Shown here piece after piece: positions 7,833 to 18,579 of a stretch of 44,534 nt of DNA. Numbering within the stretch: position 1 is the stretch's first letter; every line of letters begins with the position of its first letter. The position numbers and the translations under genes are program-made. This DNA is from Shewanella surugensis (GTDB lineage Bacteria > Pseudomonadota > Gammaproteobacteria > Enterobacterales > Shewanellaceae), in contig NZ_JAKIKS010000037.1 of assembly GCF_023284005.1 (NCBI RefSeq), positions 1 to 44,534 on the forward strand, given 5' to 3'. The notes beneath the pieces were generated by a model, which saw nothing but the letters and a program-made list of their open reading frames with translations, was not told where the DNA came from and made no database searches.

Positions 7833-9296
7833 TTATGAAGAGCGATAGTTCGGCGCTTCTTTACTCATTTGTACATCGTGAACATGAGATTCGCCCATTC
7901 CCGCCGAAGTCACCTTAACAAATTCGGCTTTCTCATTAAGATCTTTAATGGTTGCGCAACCTGTTAGTCCCATACATGAACGTAGGCCACCCATATACTG
8001 ATGAATGATTTCTTTTAATTTACCTTTATAAGGCACACGACCTTCGATGCCTTCTGGCACCAACTTATCGGCTGCATTATCACTTTGAAAATAACGATCT
8101 GACGAGCCTTGGGTCATGGCGCCTAATGAGCCCATACCCCGATACGATTTATACGCACGGCCCTTATAAAGCTCCGTTTCACCCGGCGCTTCATCGGTAC
8201 CGGCAAACATAGAGCCTGCCATGATGCATGATGCGCCCGCCGCTAAGGCTTTAGCTAAATCACCCGAAAAACGAATGCCACCATCAGCAATAACAGGAAT
8301 ATCTAAATGACTAATGGCCACTGCGGCATCTGAGATTGCAGTAATTTGCGGTACGCCCACACCAGTCACGATACGGGTGGTACAAATCGATCCAGGGCCA
8401 ATACCGACTTTAACCGCGTTGACGCCCGCTTCAACAAGCGCTAAAGCGCCTTCTGCTGTGGCGACATTACCGCCAATAATTTGCAATTCAGGGTGTTTTT
8501 CACGCGTATCTCGAATACGTTGCAGCACACCTTCAGAATGTCCGTGCGATGAGTCAATCAATAACACATCCACGCCCGCTTTAACCAAGGCATCGACACG
8601 CTCTTCGTTACCCGCACCCGCACCTACTGCGCCACCGACGCGTAAACGACCTCGTTCATCTTTACAGGCATTGGGTTTTTGCTCGGCTTTTTGGAAATCT
8701 TTGACTGTGATTAAGCCCGTCAATATAAAATGGCTATCGACGACTAACACTTTTTCTATGCGATTGGTATGCATGATTTTTTGCACATCAGGTAGCGGCG
8801 TTCCTTCGAGCACAGTCACCAGCCTTGCTTTGGGTGTCATAACCTCAGAAACCTTACGGCTCCAATCGGTAATAAAACGCACATCACGACCGGTAATAAT
8901 CCCAACTAATTCATTGGCATCAGTCACCACTGGGTAACCGGCAAATCCATTTTTCGCCGTTAATGACTTTAACACTTCAAGACTGGTATCAGGCGTCACT
9001 GTAACAGGTTGCTGCACGATGCCCGCTTCGTAAATTTTAACCTGACGAACTTCTTCGGCTTGCTGCTCTATACTCATGTTTTTATGAATAAAACCCATGC
9101 CGCCTTCTTGCGCCATGGCAATGGCTAAGCGCGCTTCGGTGACCGTATCCATCGCCGCAGAAACGATAGGCATATTGAGGTTAATTTTATTCGTCAGGCG
9201 CGTTTTTAATGTCGCGGTGTTGGGAAGAACGGTGGAGTGCGCTGGGATCAGCAACACATCATCAAAAGTGAGAGCTTCTTTCTTCAATCTAAGCAT
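7833..9296 (-). CDS. guaB: IMP dehydrogenase
   Basis: It oxidises IMP to XMP with NAD, the committed step towards GMP. The 487-residue product has the standard build: a TIM barrel interrupted by two CBS domains (about residues 93-205, including [10 protein letters not shown] and [10 protein letters not shown]), the catalytic loop GPGSICTTR with the active Cys near 303, and the mobile flap after [18 protein letters not shown] sequence. The start is the ATG of [11 protein letters not shown], preceded by GGGGA at a suitable distance; an ATG five codons upstream is less likely. guaB and guaA form an operon with a promoter divergent from xseA. Confidence 0.97.
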   Translation of the reverse strand: MLRLKKEALTFDDVLLIPAHSTVLPNTATLKTRLTNKINLNMPIVSAAMDTVTEARLAIAMAQEGGMGFIHKNMSIEQQAEEVRQVKIYEAGIVQQPVTVTPDTSLEVLKSLTAKNGFAGYPVVTDANELVGIITGRDVRFITDWSRKVSEVMTPKARLVTVLEGTPLPDVQKIMHTNRIEKVLVVDSHFILTGLITVKDFQKAEQKPNACKDERGRLRVGGAVGAGAGNEERVDALVKAGVDVLLIDSSHGHSEGVLQRIRDTREKHPELQIIGGNVATAEGALALVEAGVNAVKVGIGPGSICTTRIVTGVGVPQITAISDAAVAISHLDIPVIADGGIRFSGDLAKALAAGASCIMAGSMFAGTDEAPGETELYKGRAYKSYRGMGSLGAMTQGSSDRYFQSDNAADKLVPEGIEGRVPYKGKLKEIIHQYMGGLRSCMGLTGCATIKDLNEKAEFVKVTSAGMGESHVHDVQMSKEAPNYRSS

Positions 9297-9348
9297 GCAA
9301 CATGTCCCCAAGAGAGTCGGATTTTAAGAGGGTAAATATTGCGGCGAG

Positions 9349-9377
9349 ATTATACCTTGCATATCTATGCAAGTAAA
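9349..9377 (-). promoter_or_regulatory. Probable sigma-70 promoter of guaBA with an overlapping palindrome
   Basis: On the minus strand a perfect -10 (TATAAT, plus positions 9349-9354) lies 17 bases from a -35-like TTTACT (9372-9377). The spacer is almost filled by the palindrome TTGCATATCTATGCAA (9357-9372), a candidate operator. The bases after the -10 are GC-rich (CTCGCCGC), a discriminator of the kind known from stringently controlled promoters such as guaB of Escherichia coli. The regulator is not identified; the palindrome does not match the PurR box I know. Confidence 0.65.
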
Positions 9378-9419
9378 TGGAAAATAGCGCTGATAACCCT
9401 TTCTCATTGATAAGCGCCT

Positions 9420-10766
9420 ATGAAAAATAATAAGACCGATGTTTATACCGTCTCTCGCCTCAATGGAGAAGTACGTCAACTTTTAGAAGGGCAGCTGAGT
9501 CGCGTTTGGCTCAATGCCGAGATCTCCAACTTTTCATCGCCGACCTCAGGTCATTGGTATTTAACCTTAAAAGATGCTCGCTCTCAGATCCGCTCGGCCA
9601 TGTTTAAAGGCCGTAATCAGCAGGTTAATTTCCGCCCCGCCAATGGCCAGCAAGTACTGGTGCGAGGTAATATTAGCGTGTATGAACCCAGAGGCGATTA
9701 TCAATTATTAATTGACAGCATGCAGCCCGCAGGTGACGGATTACTGGCCCAACAATATGAAGCATTGAAACTCAAACTGTCCGCCGAGGGCTTATTTTCC
9801 AGCCATACAAAACGCGAATTGCCCCAAGCCATTCAGCGGATAGGCGTCATTACCTCGCCAACCGGCGCCGCTATTCGTGATGTTTTACATGTGCTGGCCA
9901 GACGAGACTCGTCCATTGAAGTGATTATTTACCCGACGCAAGTGCAAGGCGCTGCGGCGGTCAATGGATTATGCCAAGCAATTGCCACCGCCAATGCCCG
10001 CAATGAAGTCGATGTGTTATTACTGACCCGAGGCGGTGGCTCATTAGAAGATCTTTGCTGCTTTAATGATGAGAAGCTGGCTCACTGCATTTATAATAGC
10101 GCCATTCCGTTAGTATCAGCCGTCGGTCATGAAGTCGATACCACCATTAGTGATTATGTCGCCGATCTCAGAGCACCCACTCCCTCTGCTGCTGCCGAGC
10201 TTTTATCGAAAGATGCGGTGAATAAACAGCAAAAACTGCTGGCACAACATTCCCGCTTAAAGCAAAGCTGGCAACATTTTTTACTGCAAAAGCAAGCAAC
10301 AGCCAATCAGCTCAATCATCAATTGCATCGTCACGATCCCAAGCGTCGTTTGCAAGCCTTTCAGCAAGGCTTTGATGAAATGCAATTAAGATTGACCAAT
10401 GCGCTGGATCAGTACTTAAATAAGCTGACACTTTCCCAACAAGGTCTGTTTCACCGGCTTAATAATCAATCGCCGCAGCACACCTTAGCATTAAACGCTA
10501 GCCAGTTAATCCATCTAGAGAGACGCTTGAGCGACACCATCAATACCCAATTAAGCCGCAAACAGCAACAGCTTAAACATGTGACTCAACAGCTCGATAC
10601 CGTCAGTCCACTGGCCACCTTGAGTCGAGGTTACAGCATTACCTTCGATAGCCTAGATCAGGTGCTCAGGGAGACTAATGACGTTAATGTCGGCGATATC
10701 CTCACGACTCGATTACGTCATGGTAAAGTACAGTCAAAAGTGAGTGCGATCACTCAAGCAGATTAG
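9420..10766 (+). CDS. xseA: Exodeoxyribonuclease VII large subunit
   Basis: The large subunit of ExoVII, which degrades single-stranded DNA from both ends together with XseB (not in the window). The 448-residue length fits. An N-terminal OB-fold (to about residue 105, with [10 protein letters not shown]) is followed by the catalytic domain with [16 protein letters not shown], the glycine-rich [10 protein letters not shown] and [24 protein letters not shown] motif, then a long helical, Gln-rich region typical of the subunit-binding coiled coil, and a C-terminal LSRGYSI motif. It is divergent from guaB. The Shine-Dalgarno is weak. A terminator follows directly. Confidence 0.96.
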   Translation: MKNNKTDVYTVSRLNGEVRQLLEGQLSRVWLNAEISNFSSPTSGHWYLTLKDARSQIRSAMFKGRNQQVNFRPANGQQVLVRGNISVYEPRGDYQLLIDSMQPAGDGLLAQQYEALKLKLSAEGLFSSHTKRELPQAIQRIGVITSPTGAAIRDVLHVLARRDSSIEVIIYPTQVQGAAAVNGLCQAIATANARNEVDVLLLTRGGGSLEDLCCFNDEKLAHCIYNSAIPLVSAVGHEVDTTISDYVADLRAPTPSAAAELLSKDAVNKQQKLLAQHSRLKQSWQHFLLQKQATANQLNHQLHRHDPKRRLQAFQQGFDEMQLRLTNALDQYLNKLTLSQQGLFHRLNNQSPQHTLALNASQLIHLERRLSDTINTQLSRKQQQLKHVTQQLDTVSPLATLSRGYSITFDSLDQVLRETNDVNVGDILTTRLRHGKVQSKVSAITQAD

Positions 10767-10774
10767 CACAAAAG

Positions 10775-10805
10775 TAAAAAAGGAACCTTGCGGTTCCCTT
10801 TTTTA
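10775..10805. terminator. Bidirectional terminator between xseA and der
   Basis: An A run, the stem GGAACC/GGTTCC with a 4-base loop, then CTTTTTT. The flanking A and T runs extend the stem and serve both the plus-strand xseA transcript and the minus-strand der transcript. Confidence 0.85.
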
Positions 10806-10839
10806 TCAACTTAATCGTTCAGCTGCTGCGTTTACGCGA

Positions 10840-12312
10840 TTAATCGTTATTTTTATCTCTGATATGGCTGGTCATACGCTTACGACGCCTTTCTTGGCTC
10901 ACTGTCAATTTTTTGCTATTGAGACCTTCGAACGGGTTGCCCCCTTCTTGGAAACGCAGCTGAATAGGCGTACCCATCACTTTCAATGAACGGCGATAAT
11001 AGTTCATCATGAAGCGCTTATAAGAATCCGGTAACTTCTTCACCTGATTCCCATGCACGACAACGATAGGCGGATTATAACCCCCCGCATGAGCGTATTT
11101 CAATTTCACTCGGCGACCATTCACTAATGGTGGCTGATGATCGTCTTGTGCCATTTGCATAATACGCGTGAGCATTGCTGTACTGACACGCTTCGTCGCA
11201 CTGTCATAAGCTTCTTCGATCGACTCGTAAATATGACCCACACCGGTGCCATGTAACGCCGAAATAAAGTGAATGCGGGCGAAATCAATAAATCCAAGAC
11301 GACGGTCTAACTCACTTTTAACTCTGTCTTTAATCTCTTGATTGATGCCATCCCACTTGTTCACGGCAATCACTAAGGCACGACCCGCATTTAACGCAAA
11401 GCCTAACAAGCCTAAATCTTGCTCGGCAATGCCTTCACGTGCATCAATCACCAACAGCACGACATTACTGTCTTCGACCGCTTTAAGGGTTTTAATCACA
11501 GAGAATTTTTCGACAGTTTCATGCACCTTCCCACGGCGACGTACTCCCGCGGTATCGATCAGGATATATTCACGCCCTTCTCGCTCCATAGGAATATAAA
11601 TACTGTCACGTGTCGTGCCCGGTTCATCGTAAACCACCACGCGCTCTTCACCTAAGATACGGTTAATTAAGGTCGATTTACCGACATTAGGCTTACCAAT
11701 AATGGCCAGCTTAATCGGCAAGTCTTGCAAACGCTTTTGATCGGCTTCTGCTTCCTCTTCGGTGTATTCCCGCTCTTCATCATCTTCCCCTTCACCGTCA
11801 TCTTTGACAATGCCCATGGCTTCAGCATAAGGGGCTAACGAATATTCAATCATGTTAGTGACACCACGGCCTTGAGAAGCCGCCATTTGGTACACTTCAC
11901 CTAATCCTAATGACCAAAACTCCGCGCAAGCAGAGTCAGCATCAACACCGTCCACTTTATTGGCCACCACAAAGGTGGTTTTCTCACGACTTCTTAAATG
12001 TTGAGCAATGGCTAAATCCGCCGCGGTTAAACCCGCTCTGGCATCGGTCATAAACAAGACAACATCGGCTTCTTCAATCGCCGCTAATGACTGCTCAGCC
12101 ATGCGGGTTTCGATGCCTTCTTCAGTGCCGTCGATACCACCCGTATCAACCACAATAAACTCATAGCCTGCCAAATGTGCTCGGCCATACTTACGATCCC
12201 GAGTTAAGCCAGGAAAGTCAGCAACAAGTGCGTCTCTGGTGCGCGTCAGTCGGTTAAAGAGTGTCGACTTACCGACATTGGGACGCCCAACTAGGGCCAC
12301 TACAGGGATCAT
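10840..12312 (-). CDS. der: GTPase Der (EngA), ribosome assembly
   Basis: An essential GTPase that acts in maturation of the 50S ribosomal subunit. The 490-residue product has two consecutive GTPase domains, each with a P-loop (GRPNVGKS at 9-16 and GKPNVGKS near 207), DTGG/DTAG switch II motifs and NKVD/NKWD specificity motifs, and a C-terminal KH-like domain. An acidic linker ([20 protein letters not shown]) joins the domains. AGAGG upstream of the ATG supports the start. It is the last gene of the rlmN-to-der cluster but is separated from bamB by a terminator-like hairpin, so it may also have its own promoter. Confidence 0.97.
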   Translation of the reverse strand: MIPVVALVGRPNVGKSTLFNRLTRTRDALVADFPGLTRDRKYGRAHLAGYEFIVVDTGGIDGTEEGIETRMAEQSLAAIEEADVVLFMTDARAGLTAADLAIAQHLRSREKTTFVVANKVDGVDADSACAEFWSLGLGEVYQMAASQGRGVTNMIEYSLAPYAEAMGIVKDDGEGEDDEEREYTEEEAEADQKRLQDLPIKLAIIGKPNVGKSTLINRILGEERVVVYDEPGTTRDSIYIPMEREGREYILIDTAGVRRRGKVHETVEKFSVIKTLKAVEDSNVVLLVIDAREGIAEQDLGLLGFALNAGRALVIAVNKWDGINQEIKDRVKSELDRRLGFIDFARIHFISALHGTGVGHIYESIEEAYDSATKRVSTAMLTRIMQMAQDDHQPPLVNGRRVKLKYAHAGGYNPPIVVVHGNQVKKLPDSYKRFMMNYYRRSLKVMGTPIQLRFQEGGNPFEGLNSKKLTVSQERRRKRMTSHIRDKNND

Positions 12313-12345
12313 TTATTTGCCTCTATTGTTACTATTTTTTGAAAT

Positions 12346-12374
12346 AAAAAGCCCCAAGCTACACAGCTAGGGGC
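12346..12374 (-). terminator. Terminator-like hairpin between bamB and der
   Basis: Read on the minus strand, GCCCCTAGCT pairs with AGCTTGGGGC (one mismatch, 4-base loop) followed by TTTTTA. It would end or attenuate the bamB transcript before der. Confidence 0.75.
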
Positions 12375-12398
12375 CCTATCTTTTTGATATTTATCTAT

Positions 12399-13586
12399 TT
12401 AAGGTAAGGTGACCTTAGACACTACACCATCACGCGCTTGTACATATAAATTATCACCAATCACAATAGGACGACTGTACAAACCTGAGCTATCAACCTG
12501 AATACGACCGACAATCTCTCCCGTTGCAACATCGAGAAAATGCAAGTAACCTTCAAAATCACCGACAACAATATTGCCTTTAAAGACCACAGACGAAGTG
12601 AGATCACGGTTAGCCAACTCAATGTTGCTCCATAACTCTAATCCATTTCGTCTATCAACGGCATAAATGCGACTATGATCGTCCACAACGAACAAATTAG
12701 CGCCAGCGTATGATAATTCATTGAAACTTGAATACTGACGTGACCAAACTATACGGCCGGAACGCATTTCCATCGACACCAGATTGCCATTATAACTGAC
12801 GGCATAAATATTATCCCCCAGTAATAATGGTTTCATGTCAACATCCGCCATACGGGCAAACTCATTGCCGCCCTTGGGCGTATAAATCGATTGCTCCCAT
12901 GCCGATTGACCATTGGTTTTTATCACAACGGCTATTTTACCATCAGCAGTGCCGACAAAAAAGCCGCCCGCTTCATAAGCCGCTGAGCCCGTTCCCCGTA
13001 AGGTCAAGCTGGGCAGTTGTGTATGATAAGTCCAAAGGCTAGCACCATCATTGACATTAAACGCTTGTAAGGAACCATTACCCGTATTCACCGTGACAAT
13101 GTCATCGCCAACAGTGGGTGCCGACAATAACTCACCATCGGCAATCACATGCCAAAGGATCTGTCCAGTTTCAGCATCAAGGGCGATTAATAAGCCATTC
13201 TCTCCGCCAATAAACACTTTATTTCGTGCTGCGGTAATGCCTGCTGACAGCTGTATACCTTTACTAGTGGGTAACACTTCCTCTTTGAAACTGTCATTTA
13301 AATCAACAGACCAAACTGGCTCGCCACTGTCTTCATTAAAAGCCCTCACTAGACCCGCACGATCGGCAACAAACAGTTTGCCATAACGCACCGCAGGCGC
13401 TAAACGTGAATAAAAATTGCCCACACCATCGCCAACACTTTCACTCCAACTCACCATCGGAAATACGCTTGCTTGAATATCTTTCAGCTCACTGACAGGT
13501 TCTTCTTCCACATCGGTCGATGAACACGCTGACAATATACCAACACTCAAACTACACGCGAATAACGCTTTGCACCAAGACTTCAT
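12399..13586 (-). CDS. bamB: Outer membrane protein assembly factor BamB
   Basis: A lipoprotein of the BAM complex, which folds beta-barrel proteins into the outer membrane. Residues 1-21 are a signal peptide with lipobox LSAC (Cys21). The rest, 395 residues in all, is made of repeated PQQ-type beta-propeller blades with recurring motifs such as GKLFVADRAGLVRAFNEDSG, NKVFIGGENGLLIALDAETG and RIYAVDRRNGLELW. AAGGGA upstream of the ATG supports the start. It follows yfgM by 11 bases, so they are co-transcribed. Confidence 0.96.
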   Translation of the reverse strand: MKSWCKALFACSLSVGILSACSSTDVEEEPVSELKDIQASVFPMVSWSESVGDGVGNFYSRLAPAVRYGKLFVADRAGLVRAFNEDSGEPVWSVDLNDSFKEEVLPTSKGIQLSAGITAARNKVFIGGENGLLIALDAETGQILWHVIADGELLSAPTVGDDIVTVNTGNGSLQAFNVNDGASLWTYHTQLPSLTLRGTGSAAYEAGGFFVGTADGKIAVVIKTNGQSAWEQSIYTPKGGNEFARMADVDMKPLLLGDNIYAVSYNGNLVSMEMRSGRIVWSRQYSSFNELSYAGANLFVVDDHSRIYAVDRRNGLELWSNIELANRDLTSSVVFKGNIVVGDFEGYLHFLDVATGEIVGRIQVDSSGLYSRPIVIGDNLYVQARDGVVSKVTLP

Positions 13587-13597
13587 GGGCAGATCCC

Positions 13598-14218
13598 TTA
13601 TGCCTTATTTAAATTGTCTAACTTCATTTGTAAAGCGGGGCTCGTTGTCATCCCACCTTCATCAACGGCCGATTGATACGCCACTTTAGCCTGATCTTCT
13701 TCACCTTGCTGAACCAAGAAATCCCCTTTTAACTCATCTCGCTGAGCAAGAAAAGCCGGATCATTGACTTGATCTAAGGTGGCGATAGCCGCGGCAAATT
13801 GACCTTGCTGCGCCTGCACTCTCGCTAAACGAATACTCGCTAACATCACCAAACTCTTGTCCGGATTACTGGCAATCACACTTTTGAGCGCTGTAGTGGC
13901 TCGATCATAATCCGCTTGCTCGACAGCCGCCTTGGCGACCATCAACTCAATCAAAGCTTGATAACCTGACTCACTGTAATTTTTAGAAAAATTGTCAGCA
14001 CCTGTCAGCAATTGAGCTTCAGTTTCACTTGGCGCGGTTAACGCTTGAAACGCCTCTGAGGCCGTTTCCGTTTGCGTGACTTGATGATCAGAATAATAAT
14101 TCCAGCCAACAAGTCCACCTAAACCCACCACGGCACCAATCACGATAGAGGTACCATAATCTTTCCAGAACTGTTTGATAGCATCAACTTGTTGTTCTTC
14201 TGTGCTATAAATTTCCAT
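13598..14218 (-). CDS. yfgM: YfgM, ancillary SecYEG-translocon subunit
   Basis: A 206-residue inner-membrane protein with a short cytoplasmic N-terminus, one membrane segment (about 24-42, IVIGAVVGLGGLVGWNYY) and a periplasmic part with tetratricopeptide-like helices (ALIELMVAKAAVEQADYDRA, VMLASIRLARVQAQQGQFAA). In the family it links the Sec translocon to periplasmic chaperones. AGGGGAAG before the ATG fits. It lies 14 bases after hisS and 11 before bamB, the conserved order in gammaproteobacteria. Confidence 0.93.
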   Translation of the reverse strand: MEIYSTEEQQVDAIKQFWKDYGTSIVIGAVVGLGGLVGWNYYSDHQVTQTETASEAFQALTAPSETEAQLLTGADNFSKNYSESGYQALIELMVAKAAVEQADYDRATTALKSVIASNPDKSLVMLASIRLARVQAQQGQFAAAIATLDQVNDPAFLAQRDELKGDFLVQQGEEDQAKVAYQSAVDEGGMTTSPALQMKLDNLNKA

Positions 14219-14232
14219 GTACTCTTCCCCTA

Positions 14233-15507
14233 TTAAATCAGTTCTGCAATATAAGCCGCTAATAGATCTTGAGCAATCACAGCTTGCCCTTTATCATCAC
14301 GTAAGTGCTTAACCACAACTTGGTTATTGTCTAATTCATTTTCACCAATAATGAGCGCAATACTCGCACCACTATTATCCGCGCGTTTCATTTGTTTCTT
14401 TACATTACCGCCACCACAATGGGTCATCACTTTACAGTGGGGTAAGCTTGTACGCAATTGTTCTGCTATTTTTACCGCCGCAATACGGCAATTATCCCCC
14501 ATCCCTGCGACATAAACATCAACCGCCGCTGGAATGTCTTTGGTCAATGCTAAGGTTTCAAGCAATAATACAATACGCTCAATGCCCATGGCAAAACCCA
14601 CTGCGGGGGTATCTTTACCGCCGAGCTGACCCACTAAACCATCATAACGACCACCCGCTAACACCGTACCCTGAGCACCTAGACTATCGGTTATCCATTC
14701 AAAAACAGTGCGATTATAATAATCTAAGCCACGCACGAGACGAGGATTAATGGTGTATTGGATACCCACAGCGTCTAAGAGTTCACAAAAATGTGAAAAA
14801 TGTTGACGAGATGCTTCACCTAAATAATCCTTCAACGCAGGTGCATCCACTAATAAGGCCTGAATACTGGCATTTTTAGTGTCCAATACCCGCAGTGGAT
14901 TGGTGTACATCCGGCGCTGACTCTCTTCATCTAATGCATCTTTGTGGTCTTCTAAAAAGGCGATCAATGCATCACGATATTGCGCGCGTTCATCACTATC
15001 ACCTAAGGTATTAATCTCTAAACGAACATGTTCACTAATGCCTAACTTTTGCCATAGGCGCGCCGATAACATTAACACTTCAGCATCACTGTCAGCGCTG
15101 GCAATACCGTAAACTTCGACACCAAATTGGTGAAATTGACGGTAACGGCCTTTTTGAGGACGCTCATGACGGAACATAGGACCCATATACCACAAGCGCT
15201 GCTCTTGGTTATATAACAAGCCGTGTTGATTACCTGCACGTACAGTAGAGGCTGTACCTTCGGGTCGTAATGTTAAGCTATCGCCATTACGATCTTCAAA
15301 GGTGTACATTTCTTTTTCAACAATGTCCGTCACTTCACCGATAGAGCGTTTAAAAAGATCGGTACTTTCTACAATCGGCGTGCGAATTTCACTGTAGCCA
15401 TAAGCACTCACTGACTCTCTTAATACATTCTCTACTTTTTGCCATATTGGACTTTGTGTCGGCAGTATATCGTTCATGCCGCGAATTGCTTGGATTGTTT
15501 TTGCCAC
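14233..15507 (-). CDS. hisS: Histidyl-tRNA synthetase
   Basis: It charges tRNA-His. The 424-residue class II synthetase has motif 2 ([19 protein letters not shown]), the histidine-specific [14 protein letters not shown] and AGGRYDGL sequences, motif 3 ([14 protein letters not shown]) and a C-terminal anticodon-binding domain. The start is a GTG, since [16 protein letters not shown] is the standard N-terminus and no ATG fits; the ribosome site is weak, so translation may depend on the upstream transcript or be limited. It follows ispG after a 156-base gap and precedes yfgM closely. Confidence 0.97.
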   Translation of the reverse strand: MAKTIQAIRGMNDILPTQSPIWQKVENVLRESVSAYGYSEIRTPIVESTDLFKRSIGEVTDIVEKEMYTFEDRNGDSLTLRPEGTASTVRAGNQHGLLYNQEQRLWYMGPMFRHERPQKGRYRQFHQFGVEVYGIASADSDAEVLMLSARLWQKLGISEHVRLEINTLGDSDERAQYRDALIAFLEDHKDALDEESQRRMYTNPLRVLDTKNASIQALLVDAPALKDYLGEASRQHFSHFCELLDAVGIQYTINPRLVRGLDYYNRTVFEWITDSLGAQGTVLAGGRYDGLVGQLGGKDTPAVGFAMGIERIVLLLETLALTKDIPAAVDVYVAGMGDNCRIAAVKIAEQLRTSLPHCKVMTHCGGGNVKKQMKRADNSGASIALIIGENELDNNQVVVKHLRDDKGQAVIAQDLLAAYIAELI

Positions 15508-15663
15508 TGTATCAACTCGTTCTATAGTCTATAAAATTGAAAACGCCCCTAACCCCTAATATAGGCGTAGGTGCCATTGACTCAAGATGTTCCCCATTAA
15601 TAACACTACGTCCCCTAAGCCATTTGAGCTGCAGTGTTTCAAATGCTCTATGAACACGGGTTA

Positions 15664-16776
15664 TTATTTCACTTCTTTGGTGGGGATACGACTCTCTAAT
15701 AACGCCGCTTTTGTGCGAATTTTGGCTTCTAATGAATCTAAAATATTGTCATTATCGAAGCGCTCTTTTTGTCTTACGCCATCCTTATAATAACCGCTCA
15801 TACGATGTCCGCCGGTTAAACCGATATCTGACACTAAGGCTTCACCGGGACCATTGACTACGCAGCCAATAATCGACACATCCATGGCGGTGGTGACATC
15901 GTCTAAACGCTGCTCAAGCGCATTGACCGTTGAAATCACATCAAACTCTTGACGCGAGCAAGAAGGACAAGCAATAAAATTAATGCCTCGCGAGCGGATC
16001 CGCAGCGACTTTAAAATATCGAAGCCGACTTTAATTTCTTCAATAGGATCGGCAGCAAGCGAAATACGTAACGTGTCCCCGATCCCTTCAGCCAGTAACA
16101 TACCAAGACCTACAGCTGACTTCACGGAGCCTGCACGCGCGCCGCCCGCTTCAGTAATGCCTAAATGCAAGGGTTGGTTGATTTGTTTAGCCAATAAACG
16201 GTAAGACTCGACCGCTAAGAACACGTCCGATGCCTTTACACTGACTTTAAATTGATCGAAGTTCAACCTGTCTAAAATATCGACATGACGCATCGCAGAT
16301 TCAAATAGCGCTTCGGGGGTTGGCTCCTTGTACTTATCCATTAACTCTTTTTCAAGTGAGCCGCCATTCACACCAATACGAATAGGAATATTACTATCCC
16401 GAGCACATTCAACCACGCTACGAATGCGATCTTCATTACCAATATTACCCGGATTAATACGCAGACAATCCACACCGTACTCTGCCACTTTGAGGGCAAT
16501 TCGGTAATCAAAATGGATATCGGCAATCAGGGGAATTTGCGTTTGCAGTTTAATTTGTTTAAAAGCTTCAGCGGCGTCCATGGTGGGAATAGACACTCTG
16601 ACTAAATCCGCTCCCACATTTTCAAGCGCGTTAATTTGTGCCACTGTCGCTGCGACATCCGTGGTGCGGGTATTGGTCATTGATTGCACAGCAATAGGCG
16701 CACCATCACCAATAGGCACATCACCTACGTAAATGCGGGTTGAAGGACGTCTAATTATTGGAGATTCATTGTACAT
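15664..16776 (-). CDS. ispG: 4-hydroxy-3-methylbut-2-en-1-yl diphosphate synthase (GcpE)
   Basis: It converts MEcPP to HMBPP in the non-mevalonate isoprenoid pathway and needs a [4Fe-4S] cluster. The 370-residue bacterial-type protein has the TIM barrel followed by the cluster domain with ligands Cys270, Cys273, Cys305 and Glu312, all present ([14 protein letters not shown] and [12 protein letters not shown]). It lies 15 bases after rodZ in the conserved cluster and is followed by a 156-base gap before hisS. Confidence 0.97.
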   Translation of the reverse strand: MYNESPIIRRPSTRIYVGDVPIGDGAPIAVQSMTNTRTTDVAATVAQINALENVGADLVRVSIPTMDAAEAFKQIKLQTQIPLIADIHFDYRIALKVAEYGVDCLRINPGNIGNEDRIRSVVECARDSNIPIRIGVNGGSLEKELMDKYKEPTPEALFESAMRHVDILDRLNFDQFKVSVKASDVFLAVESYRLLAKQINQPLHLGITEAGGARAGSVKSAVGLGMLLAEGIGDTLRISLAADPIEEIKVGFDILKSLRIRSRGINFIACPSCSRQEFDVISTVNALEQRLDDVTTAMDVSIIGCVVNGPGEALVSDIGLTGGHRMSGYYKDGVRQKERFDNDNILDSLEAKIRTKAALLESRIPTKEVK

Positions 16777-16791
16777 GATTAATTTGCTCTA

Positions 16792-17727
16792 TTATTCACC
16801 AAGCGGAATGGTCAAACGGGCCACTTTACCGCTAGGAAAAGACGCTAAATTGACATTTTGATCATTAAACGAAACCGTTACAGATTGGGGGGCTCCAAGT
16901 AGCACAGCAAAAGGTGCTTGTCCTGATAAACTCACCGTATCATTAGCCTGTTTAAGACCTGAAGTCAGTACCTTACCGGTCTCATCCGTGACTTTAACCC
17001 AGCAATCACCACTTAAATTAAACACCAGTGTCGATTGTGCGGACGCGGCGCCATTATCGCCATTGGTCGATACACGAATGTCATTATTGGCATTCGCAGC
17101 GTCATTGTTCACACTGGTTGAAGGGACAGCAGAAAGACTATGAGTCGCAGGTAAAGGATTATCTAAAGTCATTAGATCCTTATTCACAGCAGCTGCATTC
17201 GCTTGAGTCGCATCGATAGTGCTTTGATCTAACATCTGATGACCTTCAGCCACTTCTTCAACGGTCGGTTGAGAAATATCCAATTCGGTTTCCATCGACG
17301 ATTTCTGTATCCACCACCAAACCAACAAAGCCAACAACACAATGGCTATCAGATAGGTGAGCAGCATTAATCGACCATCTCTGGCTTGACGAGTGGTTCG
17401 TCGAGAAAAGCTTTGCATATTGGGCTGTTTATCATTCGCCAATATGGTATTTAAACAGGCTTGAATGTCATCGGGATCGGCTTGTACTATTCTGGCAAAA
17501 TTCTTAACGTAGCCTCTAACGTAAGTCGTTCCGCCAAGCTCGGAGAAATCATCAGCCTCAATTTTCTCCACAATAATCGGTCTTAAGTTAAGCCGTTGTG
17601 CGACTTCAGCAACGGATAAACCTTTCGTTTCACGGGCACTTTTTAGTTTTTCACCTAAAGTGGGCTCTTTATTCACCGCTTCATCATTATCGCCATCGTT
17701 GGGCAACTCAATATGTTTCTTTTTCAT
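16792..17727 (-). CDS. rodZ: Cytoskeleton protein RodZ
   Basis: A bitopic inner-membrane protein that binds MreB and helps keep rod shape. The 311 residues comprise an N-terminal helix-turn-helix domain of the Xre type (about 24-90, LGEKLKSARETKGLSVAEVA and YVRGYVKNFARIV), a basic stretch, one membrane segment (about 120-140, ending VWWWIQKSS), an Asn/Ala/Thr-rich linker and a C-terminal periplasmic beta domain (DUF4115 type, CWVKVTDETGKVLTSGL). It lies between pilW and ispG, the usual position. Confidence 0.93.
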   Translation of the reverse strand: MKKKHIELPNDGDNDEAVNKEPTLGEKLKSARETKGLSVAEVAQRLNLRPIIVEKIEADDFSELGGTTYVRGYVKNFARIVQADPDDIQACLNTILANDKQPNMQSFSRRTTRQARDGRLMLLTYLIAIVLLALLVWWWIQKSSMETELDISQPTVEEVAEGHQMLDQSTIDATQANAAAVNKDLMTLDNPLPATHSLSAVPSTSVNNDAANANNDIRVSTNGDNGAASAQSTLVFNLSGDCWVKVTDETGKVLTSGLKQANDTVSLSGQAPFAVLLGAPQSVTVSFNDQNVNLASFPSGKVARLTIPLGE

Positions 17728-17788
17728 TAGTGCATACTAGCCCGATATTATATGGTTATGTCAGATGATTGTGACGCTCAATCATTCA

Positions 17789-18544
17789 TTAGAATGTGCT
17801 TGTCGCCACGCTCTCATCAAGACCCTGTCCAATTTTGCTCCCCAGCGCTAAACTTTCCGTTGTTCTTGGTAATACCTTGTAATAACGAGTCAACTGCTCA
17901 TGCGCGGCAACAAAATCACCTAATTCTACTTCAATTTCAACCAGTTCAAGTAACGATGTCTTTCTTCTCGGATTGTATCTTAACGCTTTATGGAAATAGT
18001 TTCGCGCTTTTTCTAATTTTCCCGCTTTGCGGCTACAGATCCCTAAATTTTCATAGGTCGCAGAAAACTCGGTATAACTGAGTTCTGACACCGCCTTTAA
18101 AAACTGCTTTTCAGCTTCAGTATATTGGCCTTGCTGACATAAAAACACGCCAAAATTATTAAAACTATCACCCGAGACATCATCGGCATCTAATGCATCT
18201 TGAAACGCCTGCTTTGTATGCACTTTATCACCTACAGACTGATGGTAATAAGCTAAAGCTAAATTAACGGCTTCTAATTTCGGCGCGTAAAGAAAGGCTT
18301 TATCTAAGTTATATTTCGCTTGCTCGTTATTACCTTTGTGTAAATACATCAGTGCTAATTGGACCCGCTGCTTCGCCGCTGCCAGTCCATTAAACACCGT
18401 ATCCGAAACAGGCTTACCTGTCCCAACATACGTCCTCTGTGTCACACATCCCACTAAACTCAAGGATATCAGCAACAAAATACGCCAGCCGCCCATTCCT
18501 TTTCGCCATTTTTGTCGCATTCCTTGTCGCATTCCTTGTCGCAT
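17789..18544 (-). CDS. pilW: Type IV pilus biogenesis lipoprotein PilW/PilF
   Basis: A pilotin-type TPR lipoprotein needed in the family for type IV pilus assembly (secretin multimerisation). After a basic start a hydrophobic segment leads to the lipobox SLVGC (Cys33 from the first ATG), then tetratricopeptide repeats: RVQLALMYLHKGNNEQAKYN, LAYYHQSVGDKVHTKQAFQD, FGVFLCQQGQYTEAEKQFLK and LGICSRKAGKLEKARNYFHK. The start is uncertain: the frame begins with a repeated unit Met-Arg-Gln-Gly, Met-Arg-Gln-Gly, Met-Arg-Gln, each a possible start, and a further Met at 18496 would give a more normal signal peptide. It lies between rlmN and rodZ. Confidence 0.9.
   Translation of the reverse strand: MRQGMRQGMRQKWRKGMGGWRILLLISLSLVGCVTQRTYVGTGKPVSDTVFNGLAAAKQRVQLALMYLHKGNNEQAKYNLDKAFLYAPKLEAVNLALAYYHQSVGDKVHTKQAFQDALDADDVSGDSFNNFGVFLCQQGQYTEAEKQFLKAVSELSYTEFSATYENLGICSRKAGKLEKARNYFHKALRYNPRRKTSLLELVEIEVELGDFVAAHEQLTRYYKVLPRTTESLALGSKIGQGLDESVATSTF
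18511..18544 (-). repeat. 12-bp tandem repeat at the pilW start codon
   Basis: On the plus strand the unit TTCCTTGTCGCA recurs in tandem, so on the minus strand ATG CGA CAA GGA is copied and ATG start codons stand at 18544, 18532 and 18520. Copy number changes would add or remove start codons in frame. Confidence 0.8.
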
Positions 18545-18579
18545 GAGCCAAGATCCATTTTAATCAGTTGATCAAAAAG

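Noticed and set aside
8314..8937. 207-codon open frame on the plus strand within guaB
   Set aside because: It lies antisense to a well-supported guaB coding region and its Ser/Thr/Pro-rich composition is that of a shadow frame.
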